Below, in pieces: positions 1-11,365 of a stretch of 64,000 nt of DNA. Source of the DNA: Acheta domesticus (Eukaryota; Arthropoda; Insecta; Orthoptera; Gryllidae). The stretch spans positions 129,093,356 to 129,157,355 of the forward strand of contig JAHLJT010004567.1 in assembly GCA_031308135.1 (NCBI GenBank), written 5' to 3'. Position 1 is the stretch's first letter. The number at the start of each line of letters is the position of its first letter. The notes beneath the pieces are model-generated. The model did not search any database. It was not told the origin of the DNA and saw only the letters and a program-made list of their open reading frames with translations. Position numbers and translations under genes: made by a program.

Positions 1-36
1 AGTATTCGTATGGCGAGAAAGTAAAAAGCAAATTAA
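1..36 (-). repeat. Edge of a CTAG-ended repeat copy
   Basis: The first 36 bases closely match 46032-46066, next to the terminus of another copy of the repeat family described at 45350-46107. The rest of this copy would lie left of the window. Bases 37-345 are AT-rich and show no gene. Confidence 0.5.
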
Positions 37-349
37 TAATGATTTTGTAGTCTTAGCAACACAGAAGTCTTAGCAACACACTTTGAAATGACCTTCTCTA
101 ATAATACTTCTTTAAATTCTTAATTTTCTAATTATATTTTACAAGAATTAAACAGACCCTTTTATACAGTGCCAGAAATAATAAAATTTATTTTACCATT
201 TGAAATTAAATTTCTCATAAAAAAACTTGAACATAAAAAAATTCCTATGAATTGATAAGATCTCTAATATTATATTTAAAAAATTACCCCCAAAATTAAT
301 AAGTTCACTCACTGTAATCTGCAATTCTTGCTTACGAATGAACTACTTC

Positions 350-1126
350 TCTAAATCCTGGGAAGATTGCATTAGCAGTACCCATTCCAAAACCAAATAA
401 AGATCATACTAAAACTGAAAAAAATAGACCAATAAGTCGCCTTCCTAATTTATCAAACATTTTAAAAAAGCAATCTTAGACAGATTAAATAAATTTATTT
501 ATCAAAATAACATAATTCCTCATGCACAGTTTGGTTTCATCAACAATCATTCCACAACACACCAATTATTAAGACTAACAGATTAGGTAGCATCAAATTT
601 TCAAAAACCAAAACACACACTCCCATTATTTCTTCGTATGGAAAAAGTATTCGACAGTGCCTGGCATACTGGCTTTCTTTATAAAATGCGACAAATTGGC
701 TTTCCTAACTACCTACAACAAATTAGTATACGTTTCCTCACATCTAGAAGTTTTAGAGTCCAAGTAAATAAAGAAATATCTACAAGTCATCCAGTACATG
801 CTGGAGTCCCTCAGGGGTCCATACTTTCACCAACCTCATGTAATATATTTATTTCTGATGTCCCAACTCTTAATAACTCTGAAATATCCTTCTTTGCGGT
901 TGATAAAGTATCAACATTGCGGTTGATAAAGTATCAACTGCAAAGTATCAACCGCAACCGCAACATTTTACTTCACACAAAGACCTACCAATAGGTCGAG
1001 ACCAATTGGCCTCGACCTATTACAAGCTGACTTAAACATACTTTCTAAATGGCTTCAAAAATGGAACATAACTATTAATTCTAATAAATGCCAAGCAAAA
1101 GTATTTTCACTAAAAAGAATAAAACC
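350..1126 (+). pseudogene. Jockey-like LINE reverse transcriptase, 5' part (interrupted)
   Basis: Non-LTR retrotransposon reverse transcriptase remnant. With frame changes, a VPIPKPNKD segment (about 378), an NRPIS segment, an AGVPQGSILSP motif (about 808-840) and a downstream ADLNILSKWLQKW segment are readable. This order is typical of Jockey-clade elements. The catalytic box reads F-A-V-D instead of F-A-D-D (about 893), so the polymerase is dead. Just after it a 24-base stretch is duplicated and partly inverted (890-960), which disrupts the frame further. The coding sequence stops at 1126, where another LINE has inserted, and resumes at 4273. There is no upstream endonuclease, so the copy is 5'-truncated. 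Confidence 0.8.
1115..1126 (+). repeat. Target-site duplication, left copy
   Basis: The 12 bases AAGAATAAAACC recur at 4261-4272 on the other side of the RTE-like LINE. This is the expected footprint of target-primed reverse transcription. Confidence 0.85.
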
Positions 1127-4100
1127 GGGGACTTCAGGTGGCCGTGGTTGAGAACTCACGTCTTTAAGAATATGTGTTACTTAATTTAATTATTTAATTA
1201 CAACTAGAAGTCTACAGATCTCCAAATTTGGAGATTGATGCATCAGGCCAGCTACCAGCTCATCGAAAAACATGACTCAAGCTAATACGCCCAAGATTCT
1301 AATGCAGAAGGGATTTAATAGACGTCGACTTCGGAAGAGAACATTAAAGGTTGGTACATGGAATGTGAAGAGTTTAAGTAATAAATTAATAGATGTAATT
1401 ACGGAATTAAAGAAATTAAATAAAGACATTATGGTCCGAACAGAAACGAAAAAGAAAGGTAATGGTGTAGAAATTCAGGAATCATACGTTCATCTCTATA
1501 GTGGAGTGTCTAAAGATAAACGTGCGAAACGAGGTATTTCAGTTCTAATAAATAAAAAACTTAAAAAATACATAACAAACTGGGAAGCAATAAATGAAAA
1601 TTTAATCATTGTAAACATGAATGTATTTGGAAATAAAATAACTATAATTGGAGTTTATGGAATAAGTGAGGATCAAAATTCTATAATAAAGGATAAATTT
1701 TATGAGGAAATTAACTATACAATAAACAAAATAGGTAATTCAAGAGATATTATAATGTTAGGAGACTTTAATGCTAGGATTGGTAGGAAAAACAAAAATG
1801 AAATAATTGGACCTTTTGGAGAAGAGATTATAAATAATAATGGAGAAAGATTGATAGATATTTGTGATCAAAATAGTTTGACTATATTAAATGGCTTTTA
1901 TGAACACAAAGCTATTCATAAATACACGTGGCATCAAGATTCTTTAAAATTATCGTCAATAATAGATTATATTATTATAAGAAAAAATACAAAATTAAAG
2001 GTTCAAGATGTTAGAGCTTACAGAGGTCCAAGTTGTGGCACAGATCATTATTTAGTTAATTCGAAGATATTGTTTCCTTTTATTCATAAAAATTCAAAAA
2101 TAAATAAAACTGAAGAAGTGGTCACTACAAGGAATTATGTTGAATATAACGTAAATTTATTAAAAGATGAAAGTATTTCATATTTGTACCAAAAAAGATT
2201 GGATGAAAAACTAATTGGAACCGAATTTGAGAATGTGGAAGAACAGTATAGATACATAGTACAGAATATTAATATGGCAGCAAAAGAAGCGTTAGGTGAA
2301 AAAGAGAAAACACATAAATTTATATACTATTGGAGTGAAGAAATTAAAAAAGATGTGGAGGATAAAAGAATGAAGTACCTCAGATGGCTAAATACAAAGA
2401 ATATAACAGATAAAATTGATTACAATAGAGCTCAAGCTAAAGTAAGAAAAGCCGTATCTTTGGAGAAAAATAAATACTGGGAAAAAACATGTGATTATTT
2501 ACAAAGTTATATAGGAGGAACAAAAAGTGCAGGAGCTTGGAAAACATTAAGAAATTTAAGGAAAAGTACGAATAACAAAATAAGATTAGAGGGAATTTCA
2601 TTACAAAAATGGAAGCAATACTTTGAAGAATTGTTAGTTGAATGAAGAAGTCAGTTTTTAACAACTATAGATGTATTTCAAGAATTTGAGAATAATTTTT
2701 TAAATTTAGATTTGGCAACTTTAGAAATAGCCATTAAATCTTTGAAAAATGGAAAAGCAACTGGTATAGGAGGGATCAATGCCGAATTAATAAAGTATGG
2801 AACAAAGAAGCTATGGGAATTAATAAGGAATTTATTTGAAAAATGCTTAAATGGTGAAAATCCCCCTCAAGAATGGAAAAATGGTATCGTTTCAGTTGTT
2901 CACAAAAAAGGAAAACGAGATGAATGTGCAAATTATAGGGGAATAACTGTGTTAAATGTATTTAGTCGTCTTTACGGAAGAATACTAAAATTATTTTTAG
3001 AAGAAAATTATAAAAGTAGAGAAGATGAATTTCAAGCAGGTTTTAGAGTTGGAAGATCGACCATTGTTCATATATTTGTAATAAAAAGCTAATAGAGAAA
3101 ATTAATGAAGTGGGTCAACAAATCCATTTTGTGTTTGTAGATTTAGAAAAGGCATATGATAGTATTCCATTACAAAATTTGTGGAAAATATTGAACGAAA
3201 TGGGCATAAATAAAAACCTTTTGATGGCAATAAAAAAGTTATATGATGGTGCTATTTCGCAGGTCCAAATATGCAAAAATCTCTCAGACTCAATTTTCAT
3301 TACCAAAGGTCTGCGTCAAGGGCGCAGCTTATCTCCAACTCTATTTAAAATATACTTACAAAAATCGCTAGAAACATGGAAAAAGAAAGTTGAAGGAATG
3401 GGTGTTCCTATAGGAAAAAAAAGTTTATACACTTTATTATTTGCAGATGACCAAGTAATAATAGCACAGGATGCTGAAGATGTGGAATATATGTTTAGAA
3501 AATTATTAGAAGAATATCAGAAACGGGGGCTAAAAATTAATATGGAAAAGACATTTTATATGGGATGTGGAGTAAACAATAGAGATTTAATTTTACAATT
3601 TGGAAAAGGAAAAATTAAACATTGTTCGGAATTTAAATATTTAGGAGTAAAAATTAATAAGGATGGAAATCAGGAAGATGACATAGGACAAAGAATAAAC
3701 AAAGGAAGATCAGCAACATCAATGCTAAACAAAATATTTTGGGATAAACATGTAGCAAAAGAAACTAAATTAATGATATATAAATCTATTGTAGAAAGTA
3801 CTATTTTATATGCATCGGAAATTTGGAAATTAAAGAAAAATTTAAAACTAAAATTACTGGCAACAGAAATGGACTTTTTAAGAAGATCATCTAGGATATC
3901 AAAATTAGAAAAAATAAGAAATTTAAAAATAAGAGAAAAAATGAAGAAAGTTAATACAATTTTAGAAACTATTCAATACAAGCAATTACAATGGTTTGGT
4001 CATGTGAAAAGAATGAAAGATAATAGAATTCCAAAAATAATTTTAGAATGGTTGCCGGCGGGTAGGAAGAAAAGAGGAAGACCTAAACACAGCTGGTTGA

Positions 4101-4260
4101 GAGAAATTAAGGGAATTTTAAAAGACAAGAATTTAACAGACAAGGATTATGAAGATCGGTACAAATGGAGAAATAAAATTAAAATTATATAATTTATTAG
4201 AATTGTGGGTAACAGAAAGTTGTTTTCTATCACAATGTAAAACTGTGAAATAAATAAATA
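1127..4260 (+). mobile_element. Nearly full-length RTE-like LINE
   Basis: A 3.1-kb non-LTR retrotransposon bounded by a 12-bp target-site duplication. It has a short 5' leader (1127-1271), an AP-endonuclease plus reverse-transcriptase reading frame (1272-4192) and a short 3' UTR ending in an ATAA-type repeat tail (about 4248-4260). Such simple-repeat tails are characteristic of RTE-clade elements. It inserted into an older Jockey-like LINE whose coding sequence continues at 4273. The single in-frame stop and single frameshift suggest a fairly recent insertion. Confidence 0.85.
1272..4192 (+). pseudogene. RTE-like endonuclease/reverse transcriptase, one stop and one frameshift
   Basis: Encodes the retrotransposition enzyme: an apurinic-type endonuclease that nicks target DNA and a reverse transcriptase that copies element RNA. 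Endonuclease motifs are complete: TWNV (about residue 29), TETK, MLGDFNARIG, IIDYIII and GTDHYLV. The RT part shows NGKATGIGGINAELIK, CANYRGI, FQAGFRVGRST, FVFVDLEKAYDS, LRQGRSLSP, LLFADDQVIIA (intact FADD) and the C-terminal WFGHVKRM..GRKKRGRPK block common in RTE and related clades. Two lesions break it: an in-frame TGA at 2643-2645, and a frame change between about 3085 and 3110 just after the GRST motif. ATG 1272 is the first in-frame start after the 5' leader. Clade assignment (RTE versus a close relative) is by motif style only. Confidence 0.85.
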
Positions 4261-4272
4261 AAGAATAAAACC

Positions 4273-4804
4273 AATATAACCTTTAATTTTAAACAATAAA
4301 TAAATTCAATGGCTTCCATCTACAACCCCGGCCAAATATTTGGAAGTACTAATTGGTAAAAGATTAACATGGAAAGATCATGTTTCAAAAATAGCTAGCA
4401 ACTCATTTATTAAAATGCTAAAATTATATTCTATAATTAATAACAATTCTAAAATTAACATAGAAACATCATTATCCATCTTTAAGTACATCATTTGGCC
4501 CTCTCTTACATATGCCTGTCAAATATGTGGGGATACAGCCCCTACCAATTTCAATAAAATACAAGCGATTCAAAATAAATTTCTCCGTTGGACATTAAAT
4601 ACTCCCTGGTTCATTAGTAATGAACAGATACATCAAGAACTCTCTGTTGTACTATTAAAAACTTGGGTAACAAAATTAGCATCAAAATTCTATACTAACT
4701 TACCATTATGTCCTGCATTTAAGACATTTTCACTCGAAAAATCAGCCTACCCTCAACCAAGAATTAAAACCCGTCATGCTAAAGACTTGTTACATCCTCC
4801 ATAA
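4273..4804 (+). pseudogene. Jockey-like LINE reverse transcriptase, 3' part
   Basis: Continuation of the LINE interrupted at 1126. After the target-site duplication the frame resumes as a thumb/C-terminal region with KYLEVLIGKRLTWKDHV (compare the usual LGV.LD..LTW..H), WPSLTYACQICGD and IQAIQNKFLRWTL, all standard for Jockey-type polymerases downstream of the FADD box. It ends in a stop at 4802-4804. Confidence 0.8.
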
Positions 4805-5106
4805 TTTGCTGACAATAATTGTAAACAGTATAAATTCAAATATTCAAATTCCAATTATGTATCAAATTGTTAAATATATATAAAATAGATAAATTATTTC
4901 ATGTATGTCCCTAAATTGTCCAACCTCCAAACTGATACTGTGAAATTGTACAATGCAATTCAAGTATGTAATTTCCATATCTACAAATTTTGTATGGAAA
5001 ACAATTATGTAATTATAAAAAACCTTGAAAGACTAAATAAGTCGAACAAAGATAAATAAATTATACAAAAGAAAAGCTAACTGCATGATAATTTTCGACT
5101 GCGGAT
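4805..5106. other. AT-rich 3' UTR/junction, no gene seen
   Basis: Probably the 3' untranslated tail of the Jockey-like LINE followed by the edge of the next fragment. No open frame or repeat motif stands out. Confidence 0.5.
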
Positions 5107-5316
5107 CTATCTCCCCCTTGAATGATGGTACACTATTGCTCGTTTCCAGTCGTATGGGATACTTTGATTGTTTATGGATATTTGGAAAAGGAGCACAAGA
5201 TACTGGATATTGGCTTCATTCCCAAATTTAAGGATTTCCCCAGGTATATTGTCGGGTCCCCTATATTTATTATTTCCTAGATTTTGAACTATTTTTCGGA
5301 ATGTTTTACTTTCTAT
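5107..5316 (-). pseudogene. Short LINE reverse-transcriptase fragment
   Basis: On the minus strand the frame reads TFRKIVQNLGNNKYRGPDN then IPGEILKFG and SIPYDWKRAIV. This matches the start of non-LTR reverse transcriptases (..L...K..GPD.IP.E.LK... then P..WK.A.V.P). The usual P.HKGG box is degraded. The fragment is cut at 5316 by a solo LTR. Clade not determined. Confidence 0.7.
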
Positions 5317-6859
5317 TGTGGCGGCATATAGCAGTGCCTTACGAAATTTACAACAAAAGCTTTTTTTTCGTACTCTCGGCACGCAGCCGCGCCCCCAAAC
5401 CGCCCGCCTCGGCCCACCCGCGCCCGACCCCGCCCGTTGTTCTTTGCTGTCAGAGTCACATCCTTCCTACGGGACGGGGTGAGAATTAATGACCACTTGT
5501 CGTCAAAGGCCACTTGACGGACCCACTTCACTGAGTGCACCTTTTGTGCCCCGCCCTCGCCGATCCCTGGGCGCGCTCCTCGCTTCCACGCCTGTTGCGT
5601 TAATTCAAGAAAGTTCGGACCCTTTGCCATGCAATGATTGCTCTCAGGGGATGCCACCCCCCCAAGGAATGCAGCTGCGTTTCGGTAAACAGAGATAGCG
5701 TTTCGGTAGAGAGAGATACTTTAGAAAATTTTCCACAAATCCTCGGACCGCGATTCGTCAAAATTATTTCTGCGACGCAGTAAGGTCCGACCAATGACAG
5801 GTTTCACAAAGTAGGTCAGCAAGCCCAGGAAGAACTTAAGAGGGGGAAGATCCGGAGAGGGACGGATTCCCAAAATCTTGAGAAAAAAGCACTAGGGAAG
5901 TAGTCGTGAGGGAGGACACACGAGAGCATCGGCCGTGAAAGAAACACCTAGAAGTGAGTTATGAACGGGTAAACGCGAGGGCAGCGGCCGCGAAACAGAC
6001 ACTTAGAAGCGAGTTACGAGAGGGCGCTTCATGACTGGTCGTGGAAGCCGTGGACCAGTTCTTTTTCTTTGTTGGTTCGGGTATTCGAAGTAGTGAAAAC
6101 TCGTTGCCTAATTCGAGCGATCGAGCCGCGAATACCAGGATCCAGTCTCCGGTCCGCACCAGCAATTAAATGCTCTCGTATCGCTCGTCCGAGCCGTGGT
6201 GAGGAACGAATCCGGACTCGTCCAGCGCCTTGGTGGTGAGGCGGAAAGGAGACCTTCGCGACCTCGGGGCACGCAGTGGCCACGAGAAGGCGTCTGCCCT
6301 CCCGTTTCAACATTGCAGCTCACCGGACAACGCTACTGAAGACGCCAAGGCCATCGACCGCAACGTGGACACCCCAGCCCACGCCCATTCAACAGATAAG
6401 ACTTTTAACGCACGCCCGCGCTCTGAGGCGTCCCGCCTCGAGACGAGACGGAAAATATCACCGAAATTCTAAAGTGTTTTATCTTTCTCTGTTTTTTTGT
6501 TTGTTTTTGTTAGAGTTAAGCGGTGCCGCGCAATGGCATATTTTTCTTTAAGACTGTAACAGAAGTGTAATTAACTTTCTTTTCTCTTAAGCTTCTTTTC
6601 CGAGCTCAATAGGTAGGGTGTAATCCCACCTCATGGGATTTTTTTATGTAACTTCCCCGGCCGTAGGTCGGAAATAAATGTATAATTTTGTTTCACTGCC
6701 CAATTACGGCTAATCATTTACAAAGTAGCTTCCTGCACCTGCACCTCTCTTCCACTTCCACGCGAGGAACCGCGATCATGCTCTACCGCCCGGCTACCCA
6801 CCAGATGACGTTGCAATTCGGCTTTCCCAACTTGGGGCCGGAGGACGCATGACGTTGCA
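5317..6859 (+). mobile_element. Solo LTR, Ty3/gypsy type
   Basis: Starts TGTGGCGGCATA, ends GACGTTGCA (TG..CA), and is flanked on both sides by the 4-bp duplication CTAT (5313-5316 and 6860-6863). The layout parallels the gypsy LTRs at 48738 and 53482: a GC-rich middle, a T-rich stretch, GAGCTCAATAGGTAGGG (compare GAGCTCACTAGGTAGGG there), a CCGGCC..GGTCGGAAATAAA polyadenylation segment (AATAAA 6673-6678) and a GC-rich end. It lacks internal sequence, so the coding part was probably lost by LTR-LTR recombination. The long open frames on both strands here are by-products of GC content. Confidence 0.75.
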
Positions 6860-6863
6860 CTAT

Positions 6864-8030
6864 AATAAATTGAGAGCAATCGCCAGTTGATTAGACATTG
6901 ATTTCTTCCGTATTTTTTGCTGGAGAGAAGACGGATGCAAAGTAAGTATTGAATTATTCCGATTTTTCTTCATCGCTAAATACTAATAATTCACTGTTTC
7001 TTCCTACGGCCGGAATTTCGGAGGTATTTCTTTTGCAACGTAACTATCTCAACACATTACCAAATTTCGCTATAGATCCTAAAGTTTTTTCCAAGAATTC
7101 TGCCTGTGCGCATCTCTTCTCCTGCGATAATTCTTTCAACAAAGAGTAGTATCGTGAGTCAGAACCATTTATCAAAAATTAATCATCAGATAAGATTATG
7201 CTTAATTTTTTTTTTAAATACGAGTAGCTTTTCTATAATTTCGTGACAAACAAAATAGCTCGCTACAAAATTACTACGCTTCAGACAGTCGGATGCGTCG
7301 TAAATTAGAATTTGCAATTTTCTATATTATTTCTTTGTTTTATTTTTACATTCGACTTTTGTAAAAACATTTACACATTAACCTTTAAAGAAATTATTTA
7401 TTTTCAAATATTGAAAATAAATAATTAAGGGAGCTATTTAAGGGAGTATCGACAATGCAGGGAACGCAACAATTGAATTTCCGTTCCGCTGTCGCGAATT
7501 TCTGAGAATTGCGTGTCAATGTTGTGACTTGATGGATCTGTATGGTATCAGACTTATTTTTCCCATGCAAGTTTACAAAACTTTTGTATTATATTTTTAT
7601 GCGGTTGTGGAAATCACATAGTTTTGACAACACTGCGATAGAAACAGTGAGTTGTTCGCACTGTATAAGATATATGTACATGTGTGTTCACTCCCGTTCT
7701 AAAACTGAAGCTTATGAGAGGCAAGTTCTTACAGTTCTGTTATAAGTTCTGCGATCTTTGGGACTCATTTGGGCAAGGTCGTGATTGGTCGTGTAATGTG
7801 TAACGTCCATAGTTTGGGGTTCATCTTAAGAAATATTTCTTACACCGCGACCCAAAACGATCGTGCCCACCGTACGGACAAGCGAGGAACTAGCCGCAAA
7901 CTGGCTTCAGAAAATTTGCCCCAAAGAAAGCTAGTTAACACACCTATACATCTGAAACCGTGGTTGATCGCGTCTTGGTTGAATTGGACGTTTTCAAATA
8001 ATATCTAAGATGTTAGTAAGGCAGAAAGTG
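6864..8030. other. No gene recognised
   Basis: Mixed-composition DNA. Just inside it, TATAATAAA (6861) and CCAGTTGA about 30 bases further, then AAAGTAAGTATT (6938), resemble a core promoter with a splice donor. Nothing downstream supports a gene, and the open frames near 6949, 7542 and 7769 show no family resemblance. Confidence 0.4.
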
Positions 8031-8554
8031 CAATATTTCAATTCTACGTAGCTGCTTCCAATAATACGGGAAAGTATGTGCTGTTGTAGCACCACTAGTT
8101 TCTTTAAACTTCTCATAGGGTTAATGCGTAATGTACCCTATGAGATGACATAAACAGCATATTACTCTACGCTTTTCTTTTTTCAAAAAGTACAAAAATT
8201 TAATTTTTTTGACTTGTCCCACGTCGTTAATATTTAGATTAGCGGCAACTTGTTCACATTATTGTATTAATTAGTACATGTGCGTTAAATATTTAAGTAG
8301 TTTCTCAAAAAATCAACAGTTTTCTGTGAAAACTCGCTGAAAATTCCGCATTTTCAGAAACGCTCAAACGACATTTTCTTATAAATGGTTGCAATTTTTC
8401 TTCAAACTTTACAATATGACTATAGATGACAAGCGGCTATAGATGGCAGCTGGCAAGAGTATATGCGAATTCCAAATAGCTATCCCAGACCCAAGGAAAG
8501 AGAAAAGAAATACGAGAAAGTCTGTGCCATTCTGTAGCACCACTAGGTCTATCC
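8031..8554 (+). repeat. CTAG-ended repeat fragments, two termini
   Basis: Two copies of the family terminus in the same orientation: one ending at 8098 and a second ending at 8554 (GTCTGTGCCATTCTGTAGCA then CCACTAG). Between them lies the family's internal module (GACTTGTCCCACGTCGTTAA, then GTGAAAACTCGCTG). A 10-bp perfect stem (CTCATAGGGT / ACCCTATGAG) sits near 8113-8145. Confidence 0.65.
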
Positions 8555-8654
8555 CATTTTTCTTACCTCCCCTATCCACTGGCCAATCACAAGCTCCGAC
8601 TCGTGTATCTTAGGATGCGGTACATCGCTTTCAGTTATTTTCAATAGTAATAAC

Positions 8655-9090
8655 ATGGCGTGATTCGGTGACGCGTCTGACGACCACATCAATGAAATAA
8701 TTCGTGAAGCTCCAGAAAGCACGGAGATTAGTAAGTATATTTGACATGAATATTTGGATGCGTGTTTTTAAACAAATTCTTCACATTTTTAAAATAAAAG
8801 TGCAATTTGTCAAGTCTCCGTAAAATTCTTTCTTTAGAGACCTCAGTTATAAAAAACTGGTTGCGTATGAGAGCTACAAAAGTGATGTATTAAATTGAAA
8901 TAATAAAGACGATGGTACTACATCACCACTGAAGCCCTACTTGAAAATCAATGAGTAACACCATTCGGTAACCATAAATAAATTAAGACAGACACTTTCA
9001 TCATCAAACACATCTGTTTCAGAATCCAACACAATTGTGAATGAAAATAAAGAAGTTCCTTCAATATTTAATTTTAAAATGTGCGTGTTT
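8655..9090 (+). pseudogene. Possible relic of a spliced gene or transposase
   Basis: After an ATG at 8655 the codons read M-A-stop, then a clean acidic stretch FGDASDDHINEIIREAPEST ending at a GTAAGT-like donor (about 8730). Downstream, broken codons give SSSNTSVSESNTIVNENKEV followed by PSIFNF (about 8998-9075). Composition looks coding, but the family is not recognised. DNA at about 8735-8880 recurs inverted at about 56672-56812, so this may be part of a dispersed mobile element rather than a host gene. No intact frame. Confidence 0.3.
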
Positions 9091-9479
9091 AGTAAATGTA
9101 TTTTCCACTAAAAGAATATACGTTTGTTTCTTTAAATTTTAATGTTTATTACATCAAACGTGTGTTACTTCGAAGCAAAATAAACACACATTTCATGCCG
9201 TCTATATATATACACTTTTTATCTCGATTTTGATTACGTACCGACCGCACGGTTTAGCCTTGCTCATCTGCTATATTAGCAGATGACCAAGGTACATCTA
9301 GCGAAATTTGAAAGGTAATTGAATGTAGTATATTAATGTAATGTTAATATTTATCACAATTTGTAGCTCTGTTGGCCGTAATGTCATTCGTAGAATAGTC
9401 CTATTAAATAACAGTCGTGCTTTTGAAACTCTCAGATAAATTCCAAAGCACTCCTGTTATTACCTATGGTAAATACCGG

Positions 9480-9947
9480 CAATAGGAGGACAACCGATCG
9501 ATAGTAATATTTTTGAGCAATTTGTCTTTCGCGCACTGTTACCATTGCGTAAGTGTTTATTTAGGATTCCCCAGCCACCTCTTTGCAAAGTTCGCCTCGC
9601 GCGGGCAGTGAAGACGTGTAGAGGTTTTCGGGCGGTCGAGCCAGGAGGGCGTTCGCGTTGTCCTAAAAACCAAGGCACGAATATTCAAAGTTTGTGTTGC
9701 TACCTGCGGCCAGCCACTAGTGTCGTAAAACATCTATTGATTCCAGTTTGCATTTATTCTAGAACGTATCGCGATAATTTCATCAAGAGAAGTCAAGGAT
9801 ACACTTCAGAAGGCAAGAACGGTGTTTTTTAAAAAAATATTCAAGTTTTGGTGTTGAGTTATAATTACTTTTGACCAGAAACACCTTAATCGTCAGAAAA
9901 CGTGTACAGAAATAGGAAATAAATTGGGTGCAGGAACAATTTCAGAC
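9480..9947 (+). promoter_or_regulatory. Upstream/5' UTR block of IR copy 1, conserved in copy 2
   Basis: This block aligns along its length with about 61605-62079 upstream of the second leader exon. Shared pieces include CCGATCGATAGT, GTTCGCCTCGCGCG, GGGCGGTCGAGCCA, CCAGCCACTAGTGTCGTAA, TTCTAGAACG and GTGTTGAGTTATAATTA. The palindrome TTCTAGAA (9757-9764) keeps nearly the same distance from the ATG in both copies (191 and 195 bases). I infer promoter plus 5' UTR; the transcription start is not determined. Confidence 0.55.
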
Positions 9948-10199
9948 ATGGTTCACTATCTCGAGTATATTTTGGTTGTCATTACGTTGCTTGGTTCTTC
10001 TCTGTACGCTGAAACACTGACCCAAAAGCAATCTAGCGGACGAATCCTGCTCCTGCCAACATATGCGAAACCAAATATTGAAATTTCCAAGACGAAGCAA
10101 AATGTGACTCATCGCCCCCAAGATGAGTTAATAATCGTTGCGTCTAACACCTGCAAGCGAAGAGAGCACGTCACATCACCAAATAACGAATTAATACAT
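9948..10199 (+). CDS. Ionotropic receptor copy 1, exon 1 (signal peptide and N-terminus)
   Basis: Eighty-four codons from ATG 9948 to a GTAAGT donor at 10200, ending in phase 0. Residues 1-21 form a signal peptide (hydrophobic LEYILVVITLLGSSLYA), placing the N-terminus outside the cell. A basic, polar segment with QSSGRILLLPTYAK follows, then DELIIVAS. A paralogous exon of exactly 84 codons begins at 62080; by hand count 51 of 84 residues agree, and QSSGRILLLPTYAK is unchanged. I assign it to the ionotropic receptor because it is the nearest upstream leader exon on the same strand and its phase-0 end fits the phase-0 start of the exon at 16002. Further exons encoding the front of lobe S1 may lie between them unrecognised, and transcript evidence is absent, so membership is inference. 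Confidence 0.6.
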
Positions 10200-10524
10200 G
10201 TAAGTCATTTATATTCTACGATTAAAAAGCAAAATCACAATTTATTAACTTGTCAAACTTTTAAAACGTATTATCGCTTTTAAAAGTAGGTCCGTTTTCA
10301 AACACGGTCCAAATGCAGCGCCTCCACTAGCATGATGCCCGCTCATGTTCCATTTCTTCTCTCACTTTGCCCTTTAACTCTGCCTTGCACGTACTGTTCT
10401 CTTCATACTTCAACTGACAACACATCATCAGAGCTAATGGTACAGAATAAAGAAATGCATTTGAAAAAATTAAAATTCTACTTCAGTTACCCATAGAACG
10501 AGTTATTTTGTCGGATAATCACCA

Positions 10525-10865
10525 CTTTTTTCTAACACTAGATGACCCGGTGAACTTCATCTATTTATTTATGTATACAAAAATCAATTGCCGTTCGTTC
10601 GTCTTGCTATTACTCGAAAACAGCTGAACCGATTTGGCCAATTTTGTTTTTAAAATATTTGTCAAAGTCCAAACATTTGATTTTTGAATCCGTCTTTGAA
10701 TGATGTCTCGGATTATCTAATCATTGTGTCAACAAAAAAACACCTACCTACAATATTTTTGCAGACAGTACCGTTTCTGGCCTATCACTATTAAATGTGG
10801 TTATTAAATAAGACTTGCTTATAATTCAAATGAATATATTTTCATCTACATTAACTTAATATAAT
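10525..10865 (+). repeat. Interspersed repeat inserted after the IR duplication
   Basis: Begins CACTAGATGACCCGGTGAAC and contains CTCGAAAACAGCTGAACCGA, a phrase I associate with dispersed arthropod repeats. The corresponding place in IR copy 2 (about 62475-62530) lacks it while sequence on both sides aligns, so it arrived in copy 1 after duplication or was lost from copy 2. Confidence 0.5.
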
Positions 10866-11365
10866 ATCTTAATCTACTTCCTCTGACGATCGTTGCACGT
10901 GGCCAGATTTTCTATGAAACGAGTTTTATGAAACGTACTTGAAATGTTTGATGAATCGAGGGAATTCTACAACTACCACCTAAAGTATAGGCCTTGGCTC
11001 TCTTGTGTGACGTCCCTCGTAACAGACTCAGAAACTCTGTAGTAGAACATCCACCTTTGGAAACTGCATTTATCGGCGAGCTCCAAATCTGCAGAATGAG
11101 ACTGACATACAGATGCACTTAAGATATTATTTGGCATCATTTCACAAAACAATGAAATACTCGTAACTCCAATTTTCGCCGAAATTATTTAAACAAAAAA
11201 ATTAAGAAATCTAAATTTGGAGACGTGCTCTTAGGTATTTTAGAATGCAAAACTTTATAAAACCACATTTTTACATACCCAATGCTAGATTTTGTACTAC
11301 TCAGTTAAAACAAAAGGATCTATTTTTATACCATTAATAAATAAACATGTTATTTGTTTCTCTTA

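Noticed and set aside
5301..5794. Overlapping long open frames on both strands near 5.3-5.8 kb
   Set aside because: They lie in the GC-rich half of a solo LTR; low stop-codon density explains them and no domain is visible.
6029..6551. Five overlapping frames of 68-94 codons
   Set aside because: Same solo LTR, compositional.
9460..9832. Open frames upstream of the IR leader exon, on both strands, echoed at 61521-61845
   Set aside because: The reading frames are not conserved between the duplicates although the DNA is, so this is better explained as promoter/5' UTR.
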